10,248 nt of DNA from Roseovarius sp. (GTDB taxonomy: Bacteria; Pseudomonadota; Alphaproteobacteria; Rhodobacterales; Rhodobacteraceae), in the NCBI GenBank assembly GCA_007125415.1, contig SLDH01000053.1, positions 1 through 10,248 of the forward strand. Reading direction: 5' to 3'. Every line of letters begins with the position of its first letter. Position 1 is the stretch's first letter. Of the stretch, positions 1 through 6,660 are shown in pieces. The position numbers and the translations under genes were made by a program. The notes under the pieces are model-generated. The model searched no databases. It saw only the letters and a list, made by a program, of their open reading frames with translations, and had not been told where the DNA came from.

Positions 1-579
1 ATCTACCAAGAGCCGAATACCAGCAAAAAACACCCGCAGCATAATATCTGACCATATTTTCTACGGAACGTGGTGATTGACCGTCCAAGCCAGGTCTGGT
101 GCGCAGATATTACATATATTCCGATGCGGCGTGGCTTTCTGTATCTCGTGGCGATCATGGACTGGTACAGCCGCAAGGTTTTGGCATGGCGGCTCTCCAA
201 CAGCATGGACACGGCGTTCTGCATCGAAGCCCTGAAAGAGGCGCTGTCAGAACATGGCACGCCAGAGATATTCAACACCGACCAGGGCAGCCAGTTCACC
301 AGTGGTGATTGGATCGACGTGCTGAATGATGCGAAGGTAAAGATCAGCATGGATGGCAAAGGGCGGTGGATTGATAACCGAATGATTGAACGGCTATGGA
401 GGTCCCTCAAGTACGAATGTGTCTATTTGCACGGGTTTGAGACCGGGTCACAGGCCCGCACCGGCATCGGAAAATGGCTGGCCTATTACAACGCCGAACG
501 AACGCACTCGACCCACGGCATCTTGACCCCAGACGAGGCCTATGCGAGCAAAACAGAACCCATGAGAATGGCAGCCTGA
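1..579 (+). pseudogene. IS3-family transposase OrfB, C-terminal part, interrupted by a stop
   Basis: This is the rve-type integrase core of an IS3-family transposase, the DDE enzyme that cuts and joins the element's ends. From the V codon at 70 the frame gives VWCADITYIP, NTDQGSQF and MIERLWRSLKYE. The catalytic residues are Asp (106-108), Asp (280-282) and Glu (388-390); 35 residues separate the second Asp from the Glu, the classic DD(35)E spacing. The C-terminus looks complete (YYNAERTHS, TPDEAY) and stops at 577-579. Upstream in the same frame 1-48 reads IYQEPNTSKKHPQHNI, then TGA at 49-51, then PYFLR, which matches the usual family text with a stop where an aromatic residue normally sits. 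I therefore read it as a nonsense-mutated transposase. The N-terminal part and any OrfA lie left of the window. A GTG at 70 could start a 169-residue remnant, but it would lack the N-terminal DNA-binding region. Confidence 0.85.
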
Positions 580-640
580 CATGAAACCCTGATCCACCTT
601 AACTGGGCTGCAAAATGGTCGAATATCCAGGACCACCTCT
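1..640 (+). mobile_element. IS3-family insertion sequence, right end (left part outside window)
   Basis: The element comprises the broken OrfB and a short non-coding tail. The tail ends in GGACCACCTCT at 630-640, which resembles the right terminal repeat of IS3-family elements with left ends of the TGAGGTGGTCC type. The last base differs from the expected A, so the boundary is an estimate to within a few bases. No target-site duplication can be checked because the left end is missing. The first 580 bases look less GC-rich than the operon downstream, consistent with a mobile origin. The element lies upstream of the amine oxidase promoter and does not interrupt a visible host gene. Confidence 0.65.
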
Positions 641-725
641 AGCAGTCTGCTGAAGAGGTGCTTAACGCCTGTCTCCAAGCGCCTTGAACCGGATCACCGT
701 TCCGCGCCACGCCCGCCACTAGATC

Positions 726-777
726 TCGCCCGGGCGACAAGCCCGGGCAGCGCCCGACCCTCCCCCAGGGAGGGCGC
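726..777. repeat. Tandem GC-rich hairpins, REP-like extragenic element
   Basis: The first hairpin pairs GCCCGGGC (728-735) with an identical self-complementary GCCCGGGC (741-748) around a GACAA loop. It lies partly within the perfect 12-bp palindrome TCGCCCGGGCGA (726-737). The second pairs CCCTCCC (758-764) with GGGAGGG (768-774) around a 3-base loop, with GCG/CGC able to pair outside. Two adjacent strong stems outside genes are typical of REP-type repeats. Whether it is repeated elsewhere in the genome cannot be seen here. There is no T-tract after either stem, so a terminator is less likely. Confidence 0.55.
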
Positions 778-851
778 ATTGCAACACTGCAAGAAGCACA
801 ACGGTCAAAGCGGCCTGGCTGCCATAAAGCACAGTCGCCCCAGCGGACCGA

Positions 852-875
852 GGCACCCACCCAGGGTCGGGTGCC
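852..875. repeat. Hairpin, 7-bp stem
   Basis: GGCACCC (852-858) pairs perfectly with GGGTGCC (869-875) around a 10-base loop that is itself partly self-complementary (ACCC/GGGT). It lies inside the inverted-repeat-bounded patch. No T-run follows on either strand. Function unknown. Confidence 0.45.
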
Positions 876-987
876 GCCCTGCTCTTGCCGCTCCGGCTTA
901 TTTTTCAGCAAACTGCCAATGCAGCGTTTTTGCAGGGCAATCCGGGCAAGCATCGCGCAAGCCTGCCGCAAATCCACGAATTTCTCC

Positions 988-1016
988 TTGACCCTGCCGC
1001 TCCGCCTGCATTTAAT
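988..1016 (+). promoter_or_regulatory. Sigma-70-type promoter for the amine oxidase/ABC operon
   Basis: TTGACC (988-993) matches five of six -35 consensus bases. TTTAAT (1011-1016) matches five of six -10 bases. They are exactly 17 bp apart. Transcription would begin near 1023, leaving a leader of about 147 nt before the ATG at 1170. This is the best promoter-like sequence upstream of the six-gene plus-strand cluster. Confidence 0.55.
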
Positions 1017-1033
1017 GAATAAATGTTCACTCA
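1016..1033. promoter_or_regulatory. Candidate TetR-type operator overlapping the start site
   Basis: TGAATAAATGTTCACTCA is an 18-bp imperfect palindrome in which 6 of 9 pairs are symmetric (TGAxTxAAx read from each end). It covers the last -10 base and the predicted start point, where a repressor would block transcription. BetI-like regulators use inverted repeats of similar TGA...TCA form, and one is encoded as the last gene of the cluster. The link to that regulator is inference. Confidence 0.35.
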
Positions 1034-1169
1034 GATAAGGGCATTCAATGCAGATCCGACTGGTAACAAGCAAGATCAGGTTCAGGATGATGACATCTGA
1101 CCATGTAGTGACAGCAGGGCAGTGGCATGAACATTCGATTATGGCCCTTGGCGGCGCGGAAAAAGTCGA

Positions 1170-2534
1170 ATGAGTGAAGCCTCCGAAACCGCTCAGGTGC
1201 TCGTCATCGGCGCAGGGCTTTCGGGCCTTGCCGCGGCGGGCGCATTGGCCAAGGCCGGTGTGTGTGTCCGGGTTCTGGAAGCAAGCGACCGGATCGGTGG
1301 CCGGATCTGGACATCCCGTCAGTGGCCGGATCTGCCGGTTGATCTGGGCGCCACCTGGATACATGGGGCAAAGCTCAATCCGCTGACGGTTCTGGCGAAC
1401 AAGGCCGGTGCTGCCCGTGTCGCCACGCGGTATGACAGCGCGGTCTGGCTGTCCGAAGAGGGACGCAAACTGGATCTGCTGCCGGTGCTCGATGATCTCG
1501 ACGCGGCTGTCGAACAGATTCGCGAGGAGGCAGACGACGAAGAGATTGACCTGTCGCTGGCGCAAGCCGTGCAGGCGTCACGGTACTGGGCGCGAAGTGA
1601 TGCCGACCAGAGGCGATTGCTCCGTAAATGGATAAACACATCGATCGAGCATGAATATGCCGCCGACTGGCGCAAGATTTCGACCTGGTATTTCGACGAT
1701 GACAAGGATTACGCGGGTGAGGATGTCCTGTTTCCGGGCGGGTTCGATCAGATCATCCCGCCCATGGCACAGGGGCTGGACATCGCGCTGGGAGCGGAAG
1801 TCAGGGCCATCTCTCCGCAGGGTGAGGGTGCGCAGGTCACGCTGACAGACGGGAAAGTGCTGCGCGCCGGGCATGTCGTGGTGACGGTGCCGCTTGGCGT
1901 GCTGCAGCGCGGGGCGATCAGCTTTGACGCGCCGCTCAAGAAGAAGCGCCAGCAGGCGATCGATACCCTGCAGATGGGATTGCTGAACAAGTGCTGGCTC
2001 AGGTTCGAGCGGGTTGCATGGCCCGATGATGTGGATTGGCTGCAATGGTTCGGACCATCCGAGGGCGTATGGGGTGAATGGATCAGCCTGGCAAAATGTG
2101 CCAGCCTGCCGGTGCTGATCGGCTTCAATGCCGGGGCCGAGGCCGAGGAGATCGAAAGGCTCGATGATCGCGAAACGATTGCAGCGGCGACAGCCGCGCT
2201 GCGCGCCATGTTCGGCTCGGATTTTCCGGCGCCCGTGGATGCGCAGATCACCCGCTGGGGACAGGACAGGCTTGCTTTCGGCAGTTATTCCTTCAATGGG
2301 GTCGGCACACGGTCACGCACCCGCAGGAAGCTGGCCGGTAAAGACTGGGAAGGCGCGCTTGTCTTTGCCGGAGAAGCCGCATCGCCAAGTTATTTCGGCA
2401 CCGCACATGGTGCGATCCTCTCCGGCCAGTCCGCGGCAAGGGAAATCCTGAAGTCGCGGCGCATGATGTCATCTGCCAGTGCGCATGCGCTCCGCGACAG
2501 TCCTTCGACAAAAACAATCGGGACGAGGCCCTGA
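1170..2534 (+). CDS. FAD-dependent amine oxidase, polyamine oxidase/LSD1-like
   Basis: A 454-residue flavoprotein of the amine oxidase family, predicted to oxidise a primary or secondary amine to an imine/aldehyde with release of H2O2. The N-terminus has the Rossmann dinucleotide motif GAGLSGL (14-20, G14/G16/G19), the FAD-binding GGRI (43-46) and GATWIHG (60-66). His65 of that motif corresponds to the active-site His of animal polyamine and spermine oxidases. Lys274 in LLNKCWLRF corresponds to the flavin-N5 lysine of LSD1. The C-terminal FAGEA (399-403) and YFGTAHGAILSG (408-419) close the FAD site and resemble spermine oxidase/LSD1 more than mitochondrial MAO. No signal peptide is visible, so the enzyme is probably cytoplasmic. 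The start ATG 1170 has a modest GGAAAA site at 1158-1163. A tail of about 25 residues (430-454) extends past the family core. As first gene before an amine-type ABC importer it is likely catabolic; the exact substrate is unknown. Confidence 0.88.
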   Translation: MSEASETAQVLVIGAGLSGLAAAGALAKAGVCVRVLEASDRIGGRIWTSRQWPDLPVDLGATWIHGAKLNPLTVLANKAGAARVATRYDSAVWLSEEGRKLDLLPVLDDLDAAVEQIREEADDEEIDLSLAQAVQASRYWARSDADQRRLLRKWINTSIEHEYAADWRKISTWYFDDDKDYAGEDVLFPGGFDQIIPPMAQGLDIALGAEVRAISPQGEGAQVTLTDGKVLRAGHVVVTVPLGVLQRGAISFDAPLKKKRQQAIDTLQMGLLNKCWLRFERVAWPDDVDWLQWFGPSEGVWGEWISLAKCASLPVLIGFNAGAEAEEIERLDDRETIAAATAALRAMFGSDFPAPVDAQITRWGQDRLAFGSYSFNGVGTRSRTRRKLAGKDWEGALVFAGEAASPSYFGTAHGAILSGQSAAREILKSRRMMSSASAHALRDSPSTKTIGTRP

Positions 2535-2595
2535 TCACACGATCAAGCGCAGATTGTCCGGCAGAGGCACGCGCGCAATCACGGAACTTTCCAAC

Positions 2596-2602
2596 AAAGG
2601 AG
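2596..2602 (+). promoter_or_regulatory. Ribosome binding site fixing the binding-protein start
   Basis: AAAGGAG lies 8 nt before ATG 2611. It selects that start over the in-frame ATG at 2479, which would add 44 residues in front of the Tat signal and overlap the amine oxidase gene. Confidence 0.75.
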
Positions 2603-2610
2603 CAACAGAG

Positions 2611-3735
2611 ATGAAGATACCCCAAATGATTTCGGAGGCGAAGAGAGGCAAACTCAGCCGCAGAGCCTTCACACAGTCGCTTCTCGCCGTCGGCATCGTG
2701 CCGGTGATGAGCCAGGTCGCGCCGCGCGCCGCCAGCGCGTCGAGCGGGCATGCGACGGTCTTTACCTGGGGCGGCTATGACGTGCCGGAGATGTATCAGC
2801 CCTATATCGACAAACATGGCGAGCTTCCCGATTTTTCCATCTTCGGTGCGCCGGAAGACGGGTTGACCCGCCTGCGCTCGGGCTTCGTGACCGATCTCAT
2901 TCATCCCTGCATGGGCGACATCCCGCGCTGGCGCCGGACCGGGCTGTTCCAGCCCATCGACACCTCGCGCCTGTCGAGCTGGCCGGATGTGATCGAGTAT
3001 CTCCATGACACGCCGCACAATCACGAAGACGCTGATGGCGGTGTCTGGCAGGTGCCGTTCGACTGGGGTCAGACATCGATCACCTACCGCACCGATCTCT
3101 ATGAGCTGGAGGGTGAGGAAAGCTGGGATATCCTCTGGGACGAGCGCTATGCCGGCCGCATCGGGATGCTGGCCACCGGGGATGATGCCTGGTGGTGTGC
3201 TGCCATCAAGGCGGGTGTGCCCTTCGAGGACATCGCCACCGACGAGGCCTTCGAGGCCATCTCGGCCGTGCTGCGCGAGCAGCGCCCGCTTGTGCGCACC
3301 TATACCGACGACACCTCATCGCTCAATCAGGCGCTTGCCTCGGGCGAACTGGTGGCGGCGATGACATGGAACAGCTCCGCTGTGGAACTGGTCTATGAAG
3401 AGGTGCCGGTGCGCTTCGCGCAGCCCAAGGAAGGCGCGCTGACCTGGGTCTGCGGCTTCATGATGCACAAGGATGCCCCCGCGCCCGACCGCGCCTATGA
3501 CGTGCTCGACGCGCTGATCAGCGTGCCGACCGGCGAATTCCTGACCGGGGATTACGGCTACGGCCACAGCAACGGCAAGGTGCTCGATCTGTTCACCGAT
3601 GAGGAGCTGGCCGCGCTGACCCTGACGCGCGACCCGGCGGAATTGCTGGAAGCCGGGCATCGTACCATCCCGCAGGAGCCGGAGTGGACCAGCCGGATGA
3701 ATACGACCTACGAGCAGATCAAGGCCGGATTCTAG
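2611..3735 (+). CDS. ABC transporter periplasmic binding protein, PotD/PotF-like, Tat-exported
   Basis: A 374-residue extracellular solute-binding protein of the spermidine/putrescine type (SBP_bac_8-like), which should capture an amine in the periplasm and deliver it to the permeases encoded next. It begins with a twin-arginine signal: SRRAF (R17, R18), then a hydrophobic stretch LLAVGIVPVM and a likely cut near AASA (40-43). The mature start VFTWGGYDVPE parallels PotD YNWTEYVPP, placing Trp53 at a PotD ligand-contact Trp. The PKEGALTW segment (272-279) matches the family's PKEG motif, and Trp253 and Trp279 align with PotD Trp229 and Trp255. Aligned by eye, however, PotD Glu171 (in DDARE) becomes Trp195 (DDAWW), and PotD Asp257/PotF Asp278 becomes Cys281 (WVC). 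Those acids hold polyamine nitrogens, so the ligand may not be a classical polyamine. The gap to the upstream gene is 76 nt and to the permease 26 nt. Confidence 0.85.
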   Translation: MKIPQMISEAKRGKLSRRAFTQSLLAVGIVPVMSQVAPRAASASSGHATVFTWGGYDVPEMYQPYIDKHGELPDFSIFGAPEDGLTRLRSGFVTDLIHPCMGDIPRWRRTGLFQPIDTSRLSSWPDVIEYLHDTPHNHEDADGGVWQVPFDWGQTSITYRTDLYELEGEESWDILWDERYAGRIGMLATGDDAWWCAAIKAGVPFEDIATDEAFEAISAVLREQRPLVRTYTDDTSSLNQALASGELVAAMTWNSSAVELVYEEVPVRFAQPKEGALTWVCGFMMHKDAPAPDRAYDVLDALISVPTGEFLTGDYGYGHSNGKVLDLFTDEELAALTLTRDPAELLEAGHRTIPQEPEWTSRMNTTYEQIKAGF

Positions 3736-3746
3736 GCAAGCCAGGC

Positions 3747-3752
3747 AGGGGG
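3747..3752 (+). promoter_or_regulatory. Ribosome binding site fixing the first permease start
   Basis: AGGGGG lies 9 nt before ATG 3762. It favours that start over the in-frame ATG at 3684, which lies inside the binding-protein gene and would add a polar, charged 26-residue extension. Confidence 0.6.
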
Positions 3753-3761
3753 TCGGCTCGA

Positions 3762-4694
3762 ATGACAGTCACCAGCGAACTGAACGCTCCGGCGGGGGCG
3801 GACAAGACGGCTTTTGCCGGATTGCGCCGCCTGTTCTTCCAGAATGAAAGTCTGCGGGGCCTTGTCCTGCTGACCCCCACACTCGTGATCCTGTCGATCA
3901 CCGTCATCGTGCCCTTCCTCCTGATGGGCGCGATGAGCCTCTGGACGCAGATCGGTTTCGACTACACCGATGACTGGTCATTCCGGAATTACGGCATCAT
4001 TCTCACCGAGCCGCTCTACACCACCCTTCTGCTGCGATCTCTGGGCATGTCCATGGCGGCAACGCTGGTGACGGTCATGCTGGCCTATCCCATGGCCTAT
4101 TTCCTCGCCTTTCATGTGCAGAAGAACAAGCTGATCTGGCTGATCATCATCACGCTGCCCTTCTGGACGAGCTATCTGTTGCGCGTCTTCGCCTGGCGGG
4201 TGGTGCTGGGCTATGAGGGCGTCATCAATACCGGACTGATGGAGATCGGCCTGATCTCCGAGCCGCTGTCCTTCCTGCTCTACAGCAAGTCGGCGGTCAT
4301 CATCACGCTGGCGCATGCCTGGGCGGCCTTCGCCTTGTTGCCGATCTATGTCTCGCTCGAGAAGATCGACAAATCGGTGCTGGAGGCGTCGGCCGATCTG
4401 GGCGAGGGGCCGGTGATGCGCTTCTTGCGGGTGATCCTGCCCCTGTCGATGCCGGGGGTGATTGCCGGCACCTTCCTGATGTTCATCCCGACCGTGGGTG
4501 ACTATGTAACGGCGGCTCTCGTGGGCGGGCCCGACTCGCGAATGATCGGGAACCTGATCGAGCTTCAGTTCGGCACCGTCGATAACTGGCCGATGGGCGC
4601 AGCACTTGCCATCACCATGATCATCTCCATCACCATGGTAGGCCTGCTCTTCATGGTCCTGTCACGTCTTCTCAAGAGGTGGGTAGCAGCATGA
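3762..4694 (+). CDS. ABC transporter permease, PotB/PotH-like
   Basis: A 310-residue inner-membrane subunit of a spermidine/putrescine-type importer. About six hydrophobic segments are visible, roughly at 33-58, 92-118, 124-146, 178-200, 231-254 and 278-302. The cytoplasmic EAA loop, which couples to the ATPase, reads EASADLGEGPVMRFLRVILP (208-227) and carries the conserved glycine. The FIPTVGDYVTAALVGG stretch (241-256) and FWTSYLLRVFAW (134-145) are typical of the PotB/PotH class. The stop overlaps the next start by four bases (ATGA, 4691-4694), implying translational coupling. A long N-terminal cytoplasmic stretch of about 30 residues precedes the first helix, as in many family members. 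The pairing with a PotC-type partner, PotA-type ATPase and PotD-type binding protein supports the assignment; substrate identity rests on the binding protein. Confidence 0.88.
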   Translation: MTVTSELNAPAGADKTAFAGLRRLFFQNESLRGLVLLTPTLVILSITVIVPFLLMGAMSLWTQIGFDYTDDWSFRNYGIILTEPLYTTLLLRSLGMSMAATLVTVMLAYPMAYFLAFHVQKNKLIWLIIITLPFWTSYLLRVFAWRVVLGYEGVINTGLMEIGLISEPLSFLLYSKSAVIITLAHAWAAFALLPIYVSLEKIDKSVLEASADLGEGPVMRFLRVILPLSMPGVIAGTFLMFIPTVGDYVTAALVGGPDSRMIGNLIELQFGTVDNWPMGAALAITMIISITMVGLLFMVLSRLLKRWVAA

Positions 4695-5521
4695 GCGACC
4701 AGGACACCGTAAAGCGGCACCATTTCCACAAGGCCAATCGGAGCCTGCAGGCCTATGCGTTTTTCTTCATGTTCGTGCTCTACGCGCCGATCATGTTCAT
4801 TCCGCTTTTCTCCTTCAGCAGCGGGCTCTACATCCGCTTTCCGATCGATGGCTGGACCCTGCAATGGTATGGCGATCTGTGGGAGCGCACGGCGGTGCTC
4901 AACGCGCTGAAAAACAGCGTGCGCGTGGGAGTTTCGGTCGCGATCGTCTCGACCATACTGGGCATCTTCGCGGCCAAGGCGCTGGTGCGCTACCGCATAC
5001 CCGGCAAGGGGCCGATCATCGGCTTCATCCTGCTGCCGCTTGTCGTCCCGCCGATCATTTTCGGCGTGGCCCTGCTCTTGATGGTGAATGCGCTCGGCAT
5101 CCCGCTGTCGCTCTACACGATCGCGGCGGGGCATATCATCATCTGTCTGCCCTTTGCCATCGCGACATTGCTGCCCCGCTTCGAGGGGTATGACGCCGCG
5201 ATGGAAGAAGCCGCAGCCGATCTGGGCGAAAACAGCTGGTGGGTCTTCTGGCGTGTCACCGTGCCGATCATCTTGCCGGGGATCGTGGCCAGCCTGCTCC
5301 TGACCTTCACGGTTTCCTTCGACGAATTCGTCATGGCATTCTTCCTCGGTGGCACCGATCTGACCCTGCCGCTCTATGTCTGGGGGCAGTTGCGTATTCC
5401 GCGCGCCTTTCCGGTCGTGCTGGCACTGGGTACGCTGATCCTGCTCTTTTCCTTCCTGCTCGTCTTCCTCGGGCTCCGGATAGGGCGGCGCGGCGCAATC
5501 AAACTTGTCGACAGGGACTGA
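4691..5521 (+). CDS. ABC transporter permease, PotC/PotI-like
   Basis: A 276-residue membrane partner of the preceding permease; the two form the heterodimeric channel. Hydrophobic segments lie near 21-44, 77-97, 107-133, 140-162, 192-218 and 240-263. The EAA loop EEAAADLGENSWWVFWRVTVP runs from about 172 to 192. The following LLLTFTVSFDEFVMAFFLGG (202-221) is a hallmark of the PotC/PotI branch. The start ATG 4691 overlaps the previous stop as ATGA, with GAGG at 4676-4679 inside the upstream gene as a possible ribosome site. A GTG at 4679 in the same frame would add four residues but is less likely. The stop at 5519-5521 is only four bases before the ATPase start. Confidence 0.88.
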   Translation: MSDQDTVKRHHFHKANRSLQAYAFFFMFVLYAPIMFIPLFSFSSGLYIRFPIDGWTLQWYGDLWERTAVLNALKNSVRVGVSVAIVSTILGIFAAKALVRYRIPGKGPIIGFILLPLVVPPIIFGVALLLMVNALGIPLSLYTIAAGHIIICLPFAIATLLPRFEGYDAAMEEAAADLGENSWWVFWRVTVPIILPGIVASLLLTFTVSFDEFVMAFFLGGTDLTLPLYVWGQLRIPRAFPVVLALGTLILLFSFLLVFLGLRIGRRGAIKLVDRD

Positions 5522-5525
5522 ACGC

Positions 5526-6629
5526 ATGACACAAGACGAAACCATGATCAGCGTCCGCAACATCGGCAAACGGTTCGGCTCCGTCGTCGCGGTCGAAGAT
5601 GCCTGTTTCGACATCCGGCGCGGCGAGTTCTTCTCGCTTCTGGGCGCATCCGGATCGGGCAAGACCACGGTGCTGCGCATCATGGCCGGGTTCGAAGCCG
5701 CAACGAGCGGGGCGATATTCATCGACGGGCGGCAGATGGACGCCGTGCCGCCACACCAGCGGCCGGTCAACATGGTGTTTCAGAACTACGCCATCTTCCC
5801 GCATCTCAATGTGGCCGACAATATCGGCTTCGGCCTGCGCAAGCTGAAACTGGATCCGGTCGAGCGTCGCCGGCGGATCGACGAGATGCTGGAACTCATC
5901 AAGCTGCCTGGCTTTGGTGACCGGCTGGCGGACCAGTTGTCGGGGGGGCAGCGCCAGCGCGTCGCGCTTGCGCGGGCCCTGGTGCTCCAGCCCAAGGTGC
6001 TCCTGCTCGACGAACCGCTCGGCGCGCTGGACAAGCAATTGCGCGAACAGATGCAGGTGGAACTTCGCGCCTTGCAGCGCAGCATCGGTGTGACCTTCGT
6101 TCTGGTCACTCATGACCAGGAAGAAGCGCTGACACTGTCGGATCGGATCGCGGTCATGGCCGATGGGCGTGTGCTTCAGGTCGATACGCCTGCGGGGCTT
6201 TATGAGCGCCCCTGCTCGCGCCAGGTGGCGGGCTTTGTCGGCAACATGAATTTTCTGCCCGCGCGGGTTGTCTCGCAGGATGGCGGATCAGCCAGGATCG
6301 ATGTGCCGGGCCTTCAGACCACCTGCTCGATCTCGGCGGAACGGCTGGCCCGCTTCGGCAGTGACATTTCACTTGCCATCCGTCCCGAGCGCATGACATT
6401 GCACCGGGAACGGCCGGCGGATCAGGCCAACTCGGTCAGCGGTGTGCTCCACGACCGGATGTATCTGGGCGAGCGCACGCAGTTCCAGGTCGCGCTGGAT
6501 GACCGTGGCACGACTATCGCCGTCTCGAGTTCGACCACCGTGGCCGAGCGGCTCGGCTCGATTGATCCCGGGGCGCAGGTCTGGCTGAGCTGGTCCGAGG
6601 AGGCGTTGATCCCACTGGGCAACGACTGA
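5526..6629 (+). CDS. ABC transporter ATP-binding protein, PotA-like
   Basis: A 367-residue cytoplasmic ATPase that powers the importer. In order it shows Walker A GASGSGKTT (40-48), the Q-loop glutamine Q86 in VFQNYAIFPH, the ABC signature LSGGQRQR (138-145), Walker B LLLDEP (159-164) followed by the D-loop GALD, and the switch histidine H196 in THDQEEA. The C-terminal third (about 240-360) fits a TOBE-type regulatory domain, with AIRPERM (284-290), as in PotA/MalK-class subunits. All catalytic motifs are intact. The start ATG 5526 has AGGGA at 5512-5516 within the end of the upstream permease gene. An in-frame TTG at 5505 is possible but would overlap that gene by 17 bases. The gene is four bases downstream of the permease stop and clearly belongs to the same transcript. 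Confidence 0.92.
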   Translation: MTQDETMISVRNIGKRFGSVVAVEDACFDIRRGEFFSLLGASGSGKTTVLRIMAGFEAATSGAIFIDGRQMDAVPPHQRPVNMVFQNYAIFPHLNVADNIGFGLRKLKLDPVERRRRIDEMLELIKLPGFGDRLADQLSGGQRQRVALARALVLQPKVLLLDEPLGALDKQLREQMQVELRALQRSIGVTFVLVTHDQEEALTLSDRIAVMADGRVLQVDTPAGLYERPCSRQVAGFVGNMNFLPARVVSQDGGSARIDVPGLQTTCSISAERLARFGSDISLAIRPERMTLHRERPADQANSVSGVLHDRMYLGERTQFQVALDDRGTTIAVSSSTTVAERLGSIDPGAQVWLSWSEEALIPLGND

Positions 6630-6660
6630 AGACAGGGCGACCGCGGAGGAACGCAACACG

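Larger units (their letters stand above)
642..916. repeat. Possible MITE-like or IS remnant bounded by inverted repeats
   Basis: GCAGTCTGCTGAA at 642-654 and TTCAGCAAACTGC at 904-916 are inverted copies matching at 12 of 13 positions. Ends of the form GCAG(T/C)TTGCTGAA are common in IS5/IS1182-type elements. The 275-bp interior has no transposase and is dominated by GC-rich hairpins. The left end starts immediately after the IS3 right end. I see no clear target duplication. It could be a non-autonomous element, a deletion scar of a larger IS, or chance. Confidence 0.35.
580..1169. other. Gene-free stretch between the IS and the amine oxidase gene
   Basis: No convincing coding sequence lies here; the open frames on both strands show no family resemblance. 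In order it holds the IS tail (580-640), a segment bounded by a 13-bp imperfect inverted repeat (642-916), two adjacent GC-rich hairpins (728-777), a third hairpin (852-875), a sigma-70-type promoter (988-1016), a palindrome over the start-point side (1016-1033), and a leader of roughly 145 bases running to the amine oxidase start at 1170. Confidence 0.7.

Noticed and set aside
726..875. CRISPR-like repeats or a structured RNA
   Set aside because: The stems are not regularly spaced repeats with spacers and do not fit any riboswitch or small RNA fold that I recognise.
779..991. 70-codon plus-strand frame in the hairpin-rich patch
   Set aside because: It crosses a 7-bp hairpin and the inverted-repeat end, has no ribosome site and resembles no protein family.
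639..1565. Long minus-strand open frame of 308 codons across the leader and amine oxidase start
   Set aside because: Its product resembles no known family, it is antisense to a clear gene over 1170-1565, and it runs through hairpin-rich non-coding DNA; GC-rich DNA commonly gives such frames.
2479..2610. Upstream start extending the binding protein by 44 residues
   Set aside because: It would overlap the amine oxidase gene and push the twin-arginine signal inward; AAAGGAG before ATG 2611 is a far better start.
4565..5773. 402-codon minus-strand open frame opposite the permease and ATPase genes
   Set aside because: It is an antisense shadow rich in Arg, Asp, Glu and Gln, without domain motifs, covering three well-supported genes.
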